Part shown: positions 42,213 through 50,610 of the stretch, piece by piece
How positions within the stretch are numbered: the stretch's first letter is position 1
Layout of the letters: every line of letters starts with the position of its first letter
Source of the DNA: Fidelibacterota bacterium
GTDB taxonomy: Bacteria > Fidelibacterota > UBA8477 > JABMPR01
Reading direction: 5' to 3'
Length of the DNA: 50,610 bases
NCBI GenBank assembly: GCA_018650795.1
Contig: JABIFG010000279.1
Location: 1-50,610 of the forward strand
Program-made: the position numbers and the translations under genes
Notes under the pieces: generated by a model
What the model was told of the DNA's origin: nothing
Databases searched by the model: none
The model's input: the letters and a program-made list of their open reading frames with translations, nothing else

Positions 42213-42932
42213 ATGTCCGATTCAGAATTTTTACATAGTGGTGATGAGAAAAAAACTCAGGTGCAGTCCATGTTTGATGGGATTGCCAGTCGCTATGATT
42301 TCTTAAATCATTTCCTGAGTCTGGGCATTGATCTGTATTGGCGAAAACAGTCCGTCAAGGCTCTTGAGCTGAAAGATGGGCATATACTCCTGGATGTAGC
42401 CACCGGCACAGGAGACCAGGGTTTTGAGGCCTTAAAAGTTGCCAACATCGAAGTTGTCGGCCTGGATTTCTCTTTCAACATGCTGAAGTTGGCCAAAAGG
42501 AAGATCGATAAAAGAGGCTTGTCCCAGAAATTTGAAGTGGTTCAGGGAGATGCTGAACACCTGCCCTTCCAGGACAATGTTTTTGATGCGCTCAGCATCA
42601 GCTATGGTATCCGCAACGTGGGAACCATTTCAGCAGCACTCAATGAATTTTACCGTGTTTTAAAACCCGGTGGCCGGCTGTCTATACTCGAGTTTTCAGA
42701 ACCGCAAGGTTGGTTTTTTGGTCGTCTCTATCGTTTTTATTTTGATCATATCCTGCCAAAGCTGGCAGGGATGATGTCCAGTAAATCTGCTTATACCTAT
42801 CTGCCAGAGTCAGTCAGACATTTCCCGGATCGTACTGATTTTAAAGACCTTCTGTCCAGTGAAGGTTTCCAGTATGTAAATCACCGGGATCTTACTTTTG
42901 GAATGACTGCTATTTATCGTGGGGTTAAGTAG
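42213..42932 (+). CDS. menG: Demethylmenaquinone/ubiquinone methyltransferase
   Basis: MenG/UbiE: SAM-dependent C-methylation of demethylmenaquinone in quinone synthesis. QSMFDGIASRYDFLNHFLSL is the N-terminal signature, LLDVATGTGDQG is the SAM motif, then GLDFSFNMLKLAK, VQGDAEHLPF and FDALSISYGIRNV, and FSEPQGWFFGRLYRFYF. Length 239 aa is standard. AAAGG lies before the ATG. It is followed by a palindrome and the convergent PorV-like gene. Confidence 0.94.
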   Translation: MSDSEFLHSGDEKKTQVQSMFDGIASRYDFLNHFLSLGIDLYWRKQSVKALELKDGHILLDVATGTGDQGFEALKVANIEVVGLDFSFNMLKLAKRKIDKRGLSQKFEVVQGDAEHLPFQDNVFDALSISYGIRNVGTISAALNEFYRVLKPGGRLSILEFSEPQGWFFGRLYRFYFDHILPKLAGMMSSKSAYTYLPESVRHFPDRTDFKDLLSSEGFQYVNHRDLTFGMTAIYRGVK

Positions 42933-42946
42933 CCCAATATGTCAAT

Positions 42947-42972
42947 TAACACCCGACTTAAGTCGGGTGTTA
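42947..42972. terminator. Perfect 26-base palindrome between convergent genes
   Basis: A palindrome with arm TAACACCCGACTT at 42947-42972. It lies 14 bases after the menG stop and 8 bases before the opposing PorV-like stop. Its sequence is identical to the element at 25995-26020. Likely a bidirectional terminator. Confidence 0.7.
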
Positions 42973-42980
42973 TTAAAAAT

Positions 42981-43991
42981 CTATTTAGAGAATTCTACAG
43001 AAAAGATCGAAGTATTGCCAAATACTTCCATGGGTTTGACAGCATAGTCAATTTTGACCTTCCCCAGGCCTTTCAAGTCAAGTCGAATACCAGTTCCCAT
43101 GGTGAAGGTTTCCAGGTCATAGTTATGGCGATAACCAGCCCGGAAATAAACCATCTCCTTCACGGCATACTCTGCACCCAGATTGAGATGCTCGGGACCA
43201 TCGTTGGGATGCTCGGCATCCAGAGCTAGAGTCAGACGACTAAACCTGCTGGGAAGTAATACATCCCCAGTACCAATGATATCCATGCTGACGCCAATGC
43301 GAATCATGAGCGGTAAAGGCCAGGGCTCAGTTCTAAGATCTACATCAGAGCTATAGTTGCCATTGATATCTTCATCTGTGTCGGCCTTCAAGATCAAATC
43401 ACGTCCGCTATACTGAAAATCACCACCAAAGTTGGAGAGGGTCATTCCGATCTTGAGACCATAAAAATCGGTTCTAAGGATGGAACCCACATCAATTGCC
43501 ATGGTTGAGGCGCTCTCATTGTAAGCATTCAGCTGAATAAATTTTCCTGTGAGACCCATGGACAGTCGATCCGTCACCTGGCGGGCATACGCAGCGCTGA
43601 TAGCCAGATCCATGACGTTATAGACTAAACCGGTACCCTCTGGATTTTCAAGCGTACGGACGGGTTGTTCACCCATGGTCAACGCTGAGACCGAAAGGCC
43701 GATTCTTTCATTTGTACGTCCAGGTAAGATGAGGCTGACATAATCATTTGAAATGTCCATGAGCCAATCATTATGGCTGGCTGAGACCGTCAAGCTTTGA
43801 ACACCTAGCATGCCCGCTGGATTCCAGAAAAGAGAGCTACCATCATCGGATAGCGCCACAAAGCCACCGCCCATGGCTGTGGCACGCCCGCCAACACCCA
43901 TTTTCAAAAAGGGCGCTGCTGTGGTAGCAACTTTATCAAACTCGGCATAGACCAGCGATATCATCGAAATGAGCAGCAGTAATCGTCTCAT
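42981..43991 (-). CDS. PorV/PorQ-family outer-membrane protein
   Basis: A 336-aa barrel protein. The signal peptide RLLLLISMISLVYA is followed by LKMGVGGRATAMGGGFVALSDDGSSLFWNP, the classic UPF0164/PorV N-terminus (quoted in parts: MGVGGRATAMGG and SSLFWNPAGM). Later strands include GLTGKFIQLNAYN, LSNFGGDF and NLGAEYAVKEMVYFRAGYRH, ending VFGNTSIFSVEFSK. PorV proteins act with type IX secretion substrates. It overlaps the sorted protein by 4 bases. Confidence 0.88.
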   Translation of the reverse strand: MRRLLLLISMISLVYAEFDKVATTAAPFLKMGVGGRATAMGGGFVALSDDGSSLFWNPAGMLGVQSLTVSASHNDWLMDISNDYVSLILPGRTNERIGLSVSALTMGEQPVRTLENPEGTGLVYNVMDLAISAAYARQVTDRLSMGLTGKFIQLNAYNESASTMAIDVGSILRTDFYGLKIGMTLSNFGGDFQYSGRDLILKADTDEDINGNYSSDVDLRTEPWPLPLMIRIGVSMDIIGTGDVLLPSRFSRLTLALDAEHPNDGPEHLNLGAEYAVKEMVYFRAGYRHNYDLETFTMGTGIRLDLKGLGKVKIDYAVKPMEVFGNTSIFSVEFSK

Positions 43992-46900
43992 TTGATCACC
44001 AGAAATCTTCCTGCAGTCTCATGACCATCTGGCGTTTCAGCGTGATAGAGGTATACACCGGGGGCAATAAATTGATCGTTGCGGGTGCGCATATTCCAGA
44101 AAGCGAAACCGGAACTGGTCTGTGTGTCACCGCCATGCTCCACGGTATCTACAAGCTCACCTAGGATGGTATATATCTTAATCGTACAGCTTGAGGGCAG
44201 ATTGGTAAACATGAGTTTTTTGCCGAACTCGCTGGTTTCCCAGGCATTGGTCACAATGTATGGATCCGGTACTACATAGACATCATCGAGGGGATTTTCT
44301 GACTCTCCATTACCAGTAACCGTCTTGTCCAGGGGATTAAAGTGATAGGTGATTCCTGGGCGAAAGGGTTTATAGGTGAGTATTGTGAATTCATCTCCCT
44401 GGGTAGGGGCAACTGCTTGAATGATTTCAACCTGGTTGTCCTTATTTATTGAAGTGTCTGGCTTATTGTTGGTCAGGAGGTACAGGTAGTTAGGTATTGT
44501 ATCTCCAGTAACTAGATCGACATCTATTTTCTCCAGAATGAGCATATCGACATGTTTCTCGTACCAGCCACCTGATCCAGACAACCACCCCAGACCACCG
44601 GGAACCAGATCCCACCCTGTAGGGCTATAATACATGGGTCGAAATTCAGCTGGCATTCCATGGTTAAATTCGGCCAAAATCAAATACTCTGTGACATCGA
44701 TGGGGTTATTCGGATCTGTGACCACTTCAACTCGTAGTGGGAGATGTTGGGTTTGACTACTATAGTCACCTGAAAAGGCATCTAGCCAGAGAGCATCTAC
44801 ACCCGTCTCATAGTCAACAATGAGACGCCAATCGTCAAAAGTTTCAACCACATCACCAACAGCCTGTCCCGAAGGAACCAGATTGGGGTATTTACTCTCA
44901 ATGCGCCAGTCGAAGGTACAGGTGTCAACTTCAACCTTGGTCCAACCCAGAGTTTCAACCCCTGAGGCAGGACCTTCCAGATAGATCAATAAGCCGTCCA
45001 GTGAGATGGTGTTTTCATCACTGCCCTCAACAATAAATTGTTGATTGATCAGGGTATCACCGGTGAGCTCATTCAGTACAGAGGCTGCCTTACCATCTGC
45101 TGATTCACCGTCAATGTCGACAGTTACATTGTCAAAGGTAATTAAATAATTCAGGTTTTTTAATGCCTCAGGGTCTTCCACCTCTATGGTAACAATTCCC
45201 TGGCAAACCCCGCCTAGCGCTTCAAGACCACCATAGCTTAGGTCATTGGCAGTTTTGCCTGGAGTCACTCGGACAGTATGGTTTTCATGCCAGGATTGTC
45301 CCTGGGCGTTCATATAGGATGGGGTTGGATTAGCCAGATCATCTTGATTGCCCCTATCGTAGGCTGAAACACTATACCAGTATTCAACCCCGTTCACCAG
45401 ATTGGAGTCCGTAAAGGTGTGGAATAAACCGGTATTGTCACCCAAGTTCTGGGGAAAGGCTGGATCTGGACCAGAGACATTGACGCCATAGCGTTCAATA
45501 TCTTCTTCTTCGCTATAGTCAAATTGGGCGATAGGATCATATCCAACTGCGTTACCATAGGAATCGGTGATGGGTCGGCCCCAGGTAAGTCCAGCATCAG
45601 AGCTACGATAGATACGATAACCTTCAAAATCCTGATCACCTGTCCAGGCATCACGTGAATTTTCGGCGCTGGCATCCCAATAGAGGGAGACCTGTCCATC
45701 TCCTGGAACTGCATGTACTTCAGGTGGATCGGGAGGTCCAGAACCCTGGAAATAAAGTCGATACATGTCCTGGGCTGTGCGGACATTTACCATAAGATCA
45801 GTGGTGTCTGGACTATAAGGAATATCCCCGGCGTCACCCATGATAAGACCAAACGACAATGTGGTCATTGAGTCGGCTTTTAAATCAAACGGACCACAGG
45901 AAATCACATAGTTAATACCATTTCCAATCCGGGGTGGTTCACCGGCGTCTGAAAAAGGAGGATAGTAGGCTTCCACGGTCGCAGCATCCTGGCCTGTGTC
46001 ATCAATCCGTGAATTACTACCGTGAAAATAATACGAAGAATCCACAAGGTGTTCTGAGTTCTGCTTGCTGCTCATGAGCGCCCACATTTCCTGGTCCGTG
46101 GCAGGTGAGGCTTCTCTGGAAAAGTGATGAAAATCTGTAATCCCGATTTGACCCGGTGTGTCAAAGACCCTGATACCAACCATGCCAAGTGGGTCATTGG
46201 TGCCAGTCCAGGCACCATCAGGGGTATTATTTAAATCATAGACATATACCAAATCCTTGATGCCATCATTGTCGCTATCGACAAAGTTCAGGTAATCATG
46301 GTTGTCGAAATCTGGTCGAAATTTTGCGTATAGTCCAATATAGATACTGTCCAGATCCTCGCCACCATCATTGAAAATTTTCAAATCCCAGAATACGAGA
46401 TCCTCGGCATAATTACGCCCATAGGAATGACCGGTTTGTTCAACAGTGATGCCGTGGCTGCCCCGGGGATTCTGGGCGTCGTTATAAGTGGCAAAAAGAT
46501 CGCGATCCGAGCTGAACTGACTGGGGGCATCTGGAAGACTTAGGGCATTGGGGTGATCATCCAGTTGAGTTTCGGTCAAACTGTTCACGTCTACCCTGAA
46601 ATATCCTGGCCAGCCCAGGTCTGGCCAAGTCTGGGTGAGATCACTACTGGCCATAAAAGGCGTATCGTCAGATTCGGCGACGACCTCACCTGAAAACTCA
46701 ACACCTCTGGCATCATCCGGAGGTAGCCAGTCCAAAATTTTTGATTGGCTTTGGGTTTCTGTCTCAATCACATTATCCTCGTTGACACCGACCATAAAGC
46801 CCAGGCCAAAGGAATACTGACGCTCATAGGCAGCCGAGGCTGGCCAATGGACGGCATTTGTGAAATAAACATGGAAGCTGGACAGGGTACCAAAATTCCC

Positions 46901-47074
46901 TGTATTTATTTGCACCTGACCTTTATCCATAACGCCAACCGCTTTTTGGAAGATGCCAGCTGATTTTTCCAACGTTGAATAGTCGTTGGAGCGGTGACAC
47001 GAAGCACAGTCCTGGGCTTGTGCTGAAATTATGAACAGCCCGAGACCGAGTGTTATGAAAATCATCTTTTGCAT
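43988..47074 (-). CDS. Large T9SS-sorted surface protein with CxxCH motif
   Basis: About 1,028 aa. I choose ATG 47074, which overlaps the receptor stop (TAATG). Signal peptide IFITLGLGLFIISAQA, then C23-A-S-C26-H27 just after the cleavage site, a potential c-type heme site. A fibronectin III-like domain begins near residue 450 (PPDPPEVHAVPGDGQVSLYW). The C-terminal sorting domain follows (CTIKIYTILGELVDTVEHGG, FIAPGVYLYHAETP, AGRFLVIK). It is likely secreted by the type IX system with the receptor and PorV-like partner in one operon. Ligand or substrate unknown. Confidence 0.85.
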   Translation of the reverse strand: MQKMIFITLGLGLFIISAQAQDCASCHRSNDYSTLEKSAGIFQKAVGVMDKGQVQINTGNFGTLSSFHVYFTNAVHWPASAAYERQYSFGLGFMVGVNEDNVIETETQSQSKILDWLPPDDARGVEFSGEVVAESDDTPFMASSDLTQTWPDLGWPGYFRVDVNSLTETQLDDHPNALSLPDAPSQFSSDRDLFATYNDAQNPRGSHGITVEQTGHSYGRNYAEDLVFWDLKIFNDGGEDLDSIYIGLYAKFRPDFDNHDYLNFVDSDNDGIKDLVYVYDLNNTPDGAWTGTNDPLGMVGIRVFDTPGQIGITDFHHFSREASPATDQEMWALMSSKQNSEHLVDSSYYFHGSNSRIDDTGQDAATVEAYYPPFSDAGEPPRIGNGINYVISCGPFDLKADSMTTLSFGLIMGDAGDIPYSPDTTDLMVNVRTAQDMYRLYFQGSGPPDPPEVHAVPGDGQVSLYWDASAENSRDAWTGDQDFEGYRIYRSSDAGLTWGRPITDSYGNAVGYDPIAQFDYSEEEDIERYGVNVSGPDPAFPQNLGDNTGLFHTFTDSNLVNGVEYWYSVSAYDRGNQDDLANPTPSYMNAQGQSWHENHTVRVTPGKTANDLSYGGLEALGGVCQGIVTIEVEDPEALKNLNYLITFDNVTVDIDGESADGKAASVLNELTGDTLINQQFIVEGSDENTISLDGLLIYLEGPASGVETLGWTKVEVDTCTFDWRIESKYPNLVPSGQAVGDVVETFDDWRLIVDYETGVDALWLDAFSGDYSSQTQHLPLRVEVVTDPNNPIDVTEYLILAEFNHGMPAEFRPMYYSPTGWDLVPGGLGWLSGSGGWYEKHVDMLILEKIDVDLVTGDTIPNYLYLLTNNKPDTSINKDNQVEIIQAVAPTQGDEFTILTYKPFRPGITYHFNPLDKTVTGNGESENPLDDVYVVPDPYIVTNAWETSEFGKKLMFTNLPSSCTIKIYTILGELVDTVEHGGDTQTSSGFAFWNMRTRNDQFIAPGVYLYHAETPDGHETAGRFLVIK

Positions 47075-49719
47075 TACCACCCCACGCTAAAGCCAGCTTT
47101 TATGGATCGGCCACGACCCAGTTTAGCTGGATTTAAATTACTGTCATCGCCTCCCCCAACCAACCCGGAGCTACCCTGGTCAAAAGGTTTTCCGGTCCTA
47201 CTGTTCACGGCCAACACATTTTCATGATTAGTAAGGTTCATTATTTCAAAAAAGAGCGCTGGTTTTAGACTACCGAGACTGAACTGCCGTTTCAAGCGCA
47301 GATCCAGACTGTATATCCAGGGTTTACGCGCTGAGTTGACTTCAACCTGTATGGTAGGATCCACATAGGGCGTGTAAGGTAAGCCACTGGCCACATTCAA
47401 AAGCAGGTTTGCATTGACATTGGCGAGGGGTCGCAGCCCCATAAAGACATTGCCACTTTTTGGGCCGCCCCTAAAGGACAGATTCAAAGAAAGATCATGA
47501 CGTTGATCAAAATCCAGATAGTATTCTTTGTGGGGAATCTCTTCGTTTTCATAGGCTGAAAAGTACCCGGCGATCGGGGTCGAATTATTCCCGCGGGCCA
47601 CGGAAAGTGTATAGCTCATGTGAGCGCTGAAGTTTCCGCTAATTTGCCGGTCCAGACTAAAATCCACACCCTTCACACTGGCGTAATCTGAGTTGGTATA
47701 AACCACCACTGGTATGGAGATAATGCGATAGGATTGTGTGGACAGGAGATCTCTAATGTCTTTTGACCAGACTGTGGCAGTCAGTTTTGATGCAGGCGAA
47801 AGGGCGTGTTTGACACCGACCTCAAAAGCCACCGTTTTTTGGGGTTTGACACCAGCATTTCCCACGAGGGGTAGTGCCGCGGAGATATCCTTATCGGCAT
47901 TATAAGTCATGGCTTTGAAGTCAGGACTTTGGAAAAAGTGACCATATGAAAAATGAAAGACGGTGTTTTCCGTCACGGGGTAAGCCAGCCCAATCCTGGG
48001 GCTCCACTTGCTCTCAAGGGGCGCATCGATAACAGGTGCTGAAACCCAATTCTGCAAACTGGAATCCCAAAGGGCAAAACGGGTGATGTCTTCCCACATA
48101 CCAATCCGGGGATCGATACGATCAAAGCGTAGTCCGAGATTGAGGATGAGGTAATCATATTCAATTTTATCCTGGAGATAAAAAGACATCTCCGAGGGGG
48201 TGTAGGTTGTATCGTCTTTAAAGTTGGTGCCACCCAACCAGGGGTCTTCTTCAGTATATATGTCGAGCTGGTGGGCAGAATAGTTAAATCCACTTTTTAA
48301 GAGGTGGTCACCTGTGGCATAGGTAGTATTAAAATTCAGGCTTTTGGTGTGACTCAAATTGTTGGTGTAAATCCCCTGGTTTCCAGAAGCATAAAAGTAG
48401 ACTGATGCATCAGTCAGAGGGCGCTCATAATCCTCAGGGTTTTGGTTGGCTACACCGATTTTTGTTCCAACCGTCTGGCTGGACAGGTGGAGATTGTAAT
48501 ACCAGGCTTCGGAAAGGGTGTGAGTCAGGTTGACAGAGACCCTGTCATTCCCTTTGTAGGTATGGGCATTGCTCTCGGGGAGATATTTCCAGCGGTGTGA
48601 GTAGTTCTGATATAATCGACTTGAACTATTCAGGTGGGCTCCCAGTTTTATCTGATCCGTAAGTCTATGACTGAGGCGTAACTGGATATCCTGACTGATA
48701 TCACTCCCATGGGGCAACGGACTTTCCTCTGATGCAAAGAGACCAGACAAATAGTAATTGGTTTTGCCTGGCAAGGGACCACCGAGACTAATGCTGAGCT
48801 GTCCGCTCAGGGGCATTCCAACCAAGGGTACCATGGCTTTAGGGTAAAAATCATCTGGAGCATTATTGTAATAGTCAAACAGACCATCACGTAAATCAAC
48901 ATAATTGAAAGCTGTATCTTCATCGGCATAGCTGGTGTCCAGGTATTCAAAGGCACCCTGCTCATGATACTTGTAGTCATTCATTTGGTCTGATGTGTAT
49001 TCAATGCGGCCGTGGAATTTTTCGCCACCCTCTTTGGTGACAATGTTCACCACTGACGACATGGCCTGACCATATTCGGCATTAAAGGTTCCGCTAATGA
49101 CGGTCATTTCCTGAATGGCATCCTGGTTCACTGTCCCACTGAAATCTCCCTCCATGGGATCGCGAACAATGACGCCATCAATCATATATAAGATTTCCTT
49201 GGTCCGACCTCCACGTACGTGGATTCCCCCATCTTCGTCTGTAGTAAAGCCGGCCTGTGTGGCCAGAATATCTTTGATGTTGTCCACGGGCATGGCGATG
49301 ATATCGTCAGCGCTAATGACACGAATTGTGGCCGTAGCATCTCTTTGAATCAGGGGTCTTGTGGCTACAACATAGACTTCTTCACGTGCATCCAGAGTGG
49401 CGATTTCAAGAGCTGCATTCAAGTTGGTCGTAAAATCTGAGACGATCTGGACATCTTGATATACAGCAATTTTATAACCGATCATCATAAACCTGACCGT
49501 ATAGTTTCCTGGGGGTACGTTCAGAATAAAGAACTCACCGTTCTCATCAGTGGCTGTACCCATATGGGTTCCGTCGATAACCACATTCACGCCCACCATG
49601 GCGCCCTGATCTTCAGATGTTACCGTTCCGGCAATCTTTCCACCGACACCTGCAAAAACGAGCTGATGTAGACACAGAAAAACCAGATGAAGTCGAAGCA
49701 AGCGAGGGAATATTTTCAT
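47074..49719 (-). CDS. TonB-dependent outer-membrane receptor
   Basis: An 881-aa TonB-dependent transporter. Signal peptide (RLLRLHLVFLCLHQLVFA), an N-terminal carboxypeptidase-regulatory-like domain (GKIAGTVTSEDQGAMVGVNV, FFILNVPPGNYTVRF), then the plug (ISADDIIAMPVDNIKDILAT, GGIHVRGGRTKEILYMIDGV, GQAMSSVVNIVTKEGGEKFH) and a large barrel ending RGRSIKAGFSVGW. It resembles receptors of FCB bacteria that import oligosaccharides, but no SusD is present here. Instead it lies with a sorted surface protein and PorV. Confidence 0.92.
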   Translation of the reverse strand: MKIFPRLLRLHLVFLCLHQLVFAGVGGKIAGTVTSEDQGAMVGVNVVIDGTHMGTATDENGEFFILNVPPGNYTVRFMMIGYKIAVYQDVQIVSDFTTNLNAALEIATLDAREEVYVVATRPLIQRDATATIRVISADDIIAMPVDNIKDILATQAGFTTDEDGGIHVRGGRTKEILYMIDGVIVRDPMEGDFSGTVNQDAIQEMTVISGTFNAEYGQAMSSVVNIVTKEGGEKFHGRIEYTSDQMNDYKYHEQGAFEYLDTSYADEDTAFNYVDLRDGLFDYYNNAPDDFYPKAMVPLVGMPLSGQLSISLGGPLPGKTNYYLSGLFASEESPLPHGSDISQDIQLRLSHRLTDQIKLGAHLNSSSRLYQNYSHRWKYLPESNAHTYKGNDRVSVNLTHTLSEAWYYNLHLSSQTVGTKIGVANQNPEDYERPLTDASVYFYASGNQGIYTNNLSHTKSLNFNTTYATGDHLLKSGFNYSAHQLDIYTEEDPWLGGTNFKDDTTYTPSEMSFYLQDKIEYDYLILNLGLRFDRIDPRIGMWEDITRFALWDSSLQNWVSAPVIDAPLESKWSPRIGLAYPVTENTVFHFSYGHFFQSPDFKAMTYNADKDISAALPLVGNAGVKPQKTVAFEVGVKHALSPASKLTATVWSKDIRDLLSTQSYRIISIPVVVYTNSDYASVKGVDFSLDRQISGNFSAHMSYTLSVARGNNSTPIAGYFSAYENEEIPHKEYYLDFDQRHDLSLNLSFRGGPKSGNVFMGLRPLANVNANLLLNVASGLPYTPYVDPTIQVEVNSARKPWIYSLDLRLKRQFSLGSLKPALFFEIMNLTNHENVLAVNSRTGKPFDQGSSGLVGGGDDSNLNPAKLGRGRSIKAGFSVGW

Positions 49720-49730
49720 AGTTATTAATT

Positions 49731-49757
49731 CAGGCCGCCCCGGAGCGGGGCGGCCTG
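49731..49757 (-). terminator. GC-rich hairpin between sorted protein and receptor
   Basis: Arms CAGGCCGCCCCG (49731-49742) and CGGGGCGGCCTG (49746-49757) form a 12-base perfect stem with a 3-base loop, between the stop of the sorted protein (49770) and the start of the receptor (49719). There is only a weak U-run after it on the minus strand, so it may be an attenuator as well as a terminator. Confidence 0.55.
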
Positions 49758-49769
49758 TTCTGTTTTGAT

Positions 49770-50610
49770 TTATTTGAGCATAAGCATGTTGCGGCTGACC
49801 TGCTCATTACCATTGTTTAATACAGCAATGTAATTTCCAGTAGCAACAATCTGCCCTTTACTGTCTCTGCCATCCCAGGTCACCTGATAATTTCCAGGTT
49901 GGATATTTCCCTGAGCTAAAGTCGTGACGGTTTCACCCTTGATATTATAAATCATCAGTGAGGCTTCTCCGGCAGCATGCATCTCAAAAGAAATGGTTGT
50001 CGATGGATTGAAGGGATTGGGGAAATTCTGATGCATGGTCATGCTGACTGGACGGGACTTGAATTGATTATCAATTGAAGTGGTTCCGTTTGCTGTTACA
50101 GTGTAGTTATCAAAATAACCGGCTAATCCATCAATACCATCCTGTTGGAAAGCGAAGACACCAGGGTGTCCTGTATAGGTATGGAGATCAGTGTCATCCA
50201 CATAGGTGCCAAGATCGACTTCATCATAGAAACACTGGTATGAAACACTGTTATCAGTGGAGTTGGTGTTGACAACAACCTTCATGTGGTGCCAGCCTTC
50301 TGTCTTATCAACGCCAGAGGCATCAATTGAATTGCTGAAGGTGTAGCTGAAGGTTGAAAAGTTGAGCTGATTGTTATACAGACGGAAACGATTGTCACCA
50401 TCAAAGTCAGCCACAAGCTTAACATAGTAACCGTATGAATGGGGGCCTTGACGTGAAGAATCGGCATAAGCAACCAAACCAGTATAGGCTGATGTGGTGG
50501 CATTTTCATAGACATATACATCGGCTTCAACGGTATAGTTGGCATCTGTTATTGCGCCATCAAGAAGAATGGCAGCACCTGAATAAGAATAATCCAGATC
50601 CTGGATGTAA
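49770..50610 (-). CDS. T9SS-sorted secreted protein, N-terminal part beyond window
   Basis: The reading frame is open to the window edge, so only the C-terminal 279 residues are seen. A LamG/concanavalin-like part (TEGWHHMKVVVNTNSTDNSV, HPGVFAFQQDGIDGLAGYFD, NYTVTANG) is followed by a sorting domain: MTMHQNFPNPFNPSTTISF, SLMIYNIKGETVTTLAQGN and QVSRNMLMLK. It is a likely secreted or surface carbohydrate-binding protein. An internal GTG/TTG near 50477 should not be taken as the start. A GC-rich hairpin follows the stop. Confidence 0.85.
   Translation of the reverse strand, partial: YIQDLDYSYSGAAILLDGAITDANYTVEADVYVYENATTSAYTGLVAYADSSRQGPHSYGYYVKLVADFDGDNRFRLYNNQLNFSTFSYTFSNSIDASGVDKTEGWHHMKVVVNTNSTDNSVSYQCFYDEVDLGTYVDDTDLHTYTGHPGVFAFQQDGIDGLAGYFDNYTVTANGTTSIDNQFKSRPVSMTMHQNFPNPFNPSTTISFEMHAAGEASLMIYNIKGETVTTLAQGNIQPGNYQVTWDGRDSKGQIVATGNYIAVLNNGNEQVSRNMLMLK

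Noticed and set aside
1-50610. CRISPR arrays, insertion sequences, prophage, rRNA or tRNA genes
   Set aside because: No regular repeat-spacer array, transposase, integrase or structural RNA pattern was seen by eye on either strand.

Overview
Organism. No rRNA or tRNA gene is visible, so placement rests on protein types. Several secreted proteins end in Por/type IX secretion sorting domains with the NYPNPFN / NFPNPFNPST signature. A PorV-like outer-membrane protein, a TonB receptor with an N-terminal carboxypeptidase-regulatory domain, and many lipoproteins point to a diderm of the FCB superphylum. It looks more like a Marinimicrobia/KSB1-type lineage than a classical Bacteroidetes, but that is inference.

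Layout. (1) 1-5482, plus strand: end of rnfC, then rnfD-G-E-A-B, an RseC/MucC-like gene and an SGNH hydrolase. This is a complete-looking Rnf ferredoxin:NAD+ oxidoreductase apart from the cut rnfC. (2) 5584-10026: TPM-domain/LemA pair, a lipoprotein, rlmD and a small GIY-YIG gene flanked by inverted copies of a dispersed repeat. (3) 10070-16614, minus strand: a bacterial microcompartment (BMC) operon of the sugar-phosphate-utilising (SPU) type. It has a SorC-family regulator with a palindromic operator, an RpiB-DeoC fusion enzyme, two tandem-domain shell proteins, one hexamer protein, three pentamer proteins and a CoA-acylating-type aldehyde dehydrogenase. (4) 16646-26671: mostly secreted, lipoprotein and membrane genes, a signal-peptide-bearing isoaspartyl methyltransferase, an autoregulated-looking XRE/membrane gene pair, a BI-1 protein and a MORN-cyclophilin fusion. 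(5) 26691-30524: a secreted LamG-like protein, a thioredoxin-fold gene with an in-frame UGA that is a good selenocysteine candidate, L-serine dehydratase and a PlsB/PlsC acyltransferase. (6) 30637-39566, minus strand: a sugar operon with a DeoC-like protein lacking all three catalytic residues, a LOG-family phosphoribohydrolase, a fucose/arabinose isomerase-like protein, a 34-residue small ORF, a ribose-type ABC transporter, ribokinase and a sulfatase. (7) 39661-42932: FKBP, DUF3859-like, CarF/TMEM189-like desaturase, dienelactone hydrolase and MenG/UbiE. (8) 42981-50610: PorV-like protein, a 1,029-aa sorted surface protein with a CxxCH motif, a TonB receptor, and the end of another sorted protein.

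How they work together (inference). DeoC in the BMC would split deoxyribose-5-phosphate into glyceraldehyde-3-phosphate and acetaldehyde. The encapsulated aldehyde dehydrogenase would turn acetaldehyde into acetyl-CoA, and the shell would hold the aldehyde. The ribose-type transporter, ribokinase and LOG enzyme in region 6 could supply pentose phosphates, and Rnf could help balance NADH and ferredoxin. No phosphotransacylase or alcohol dehydrogenase, the usual partners in a metabolosome, is seen in the window. Dispersed palindromes (core CCCGACTTAAGTCGGG, and a CTTCGAC..GCTCAG..ATGAC family) sit in many of the gaps.
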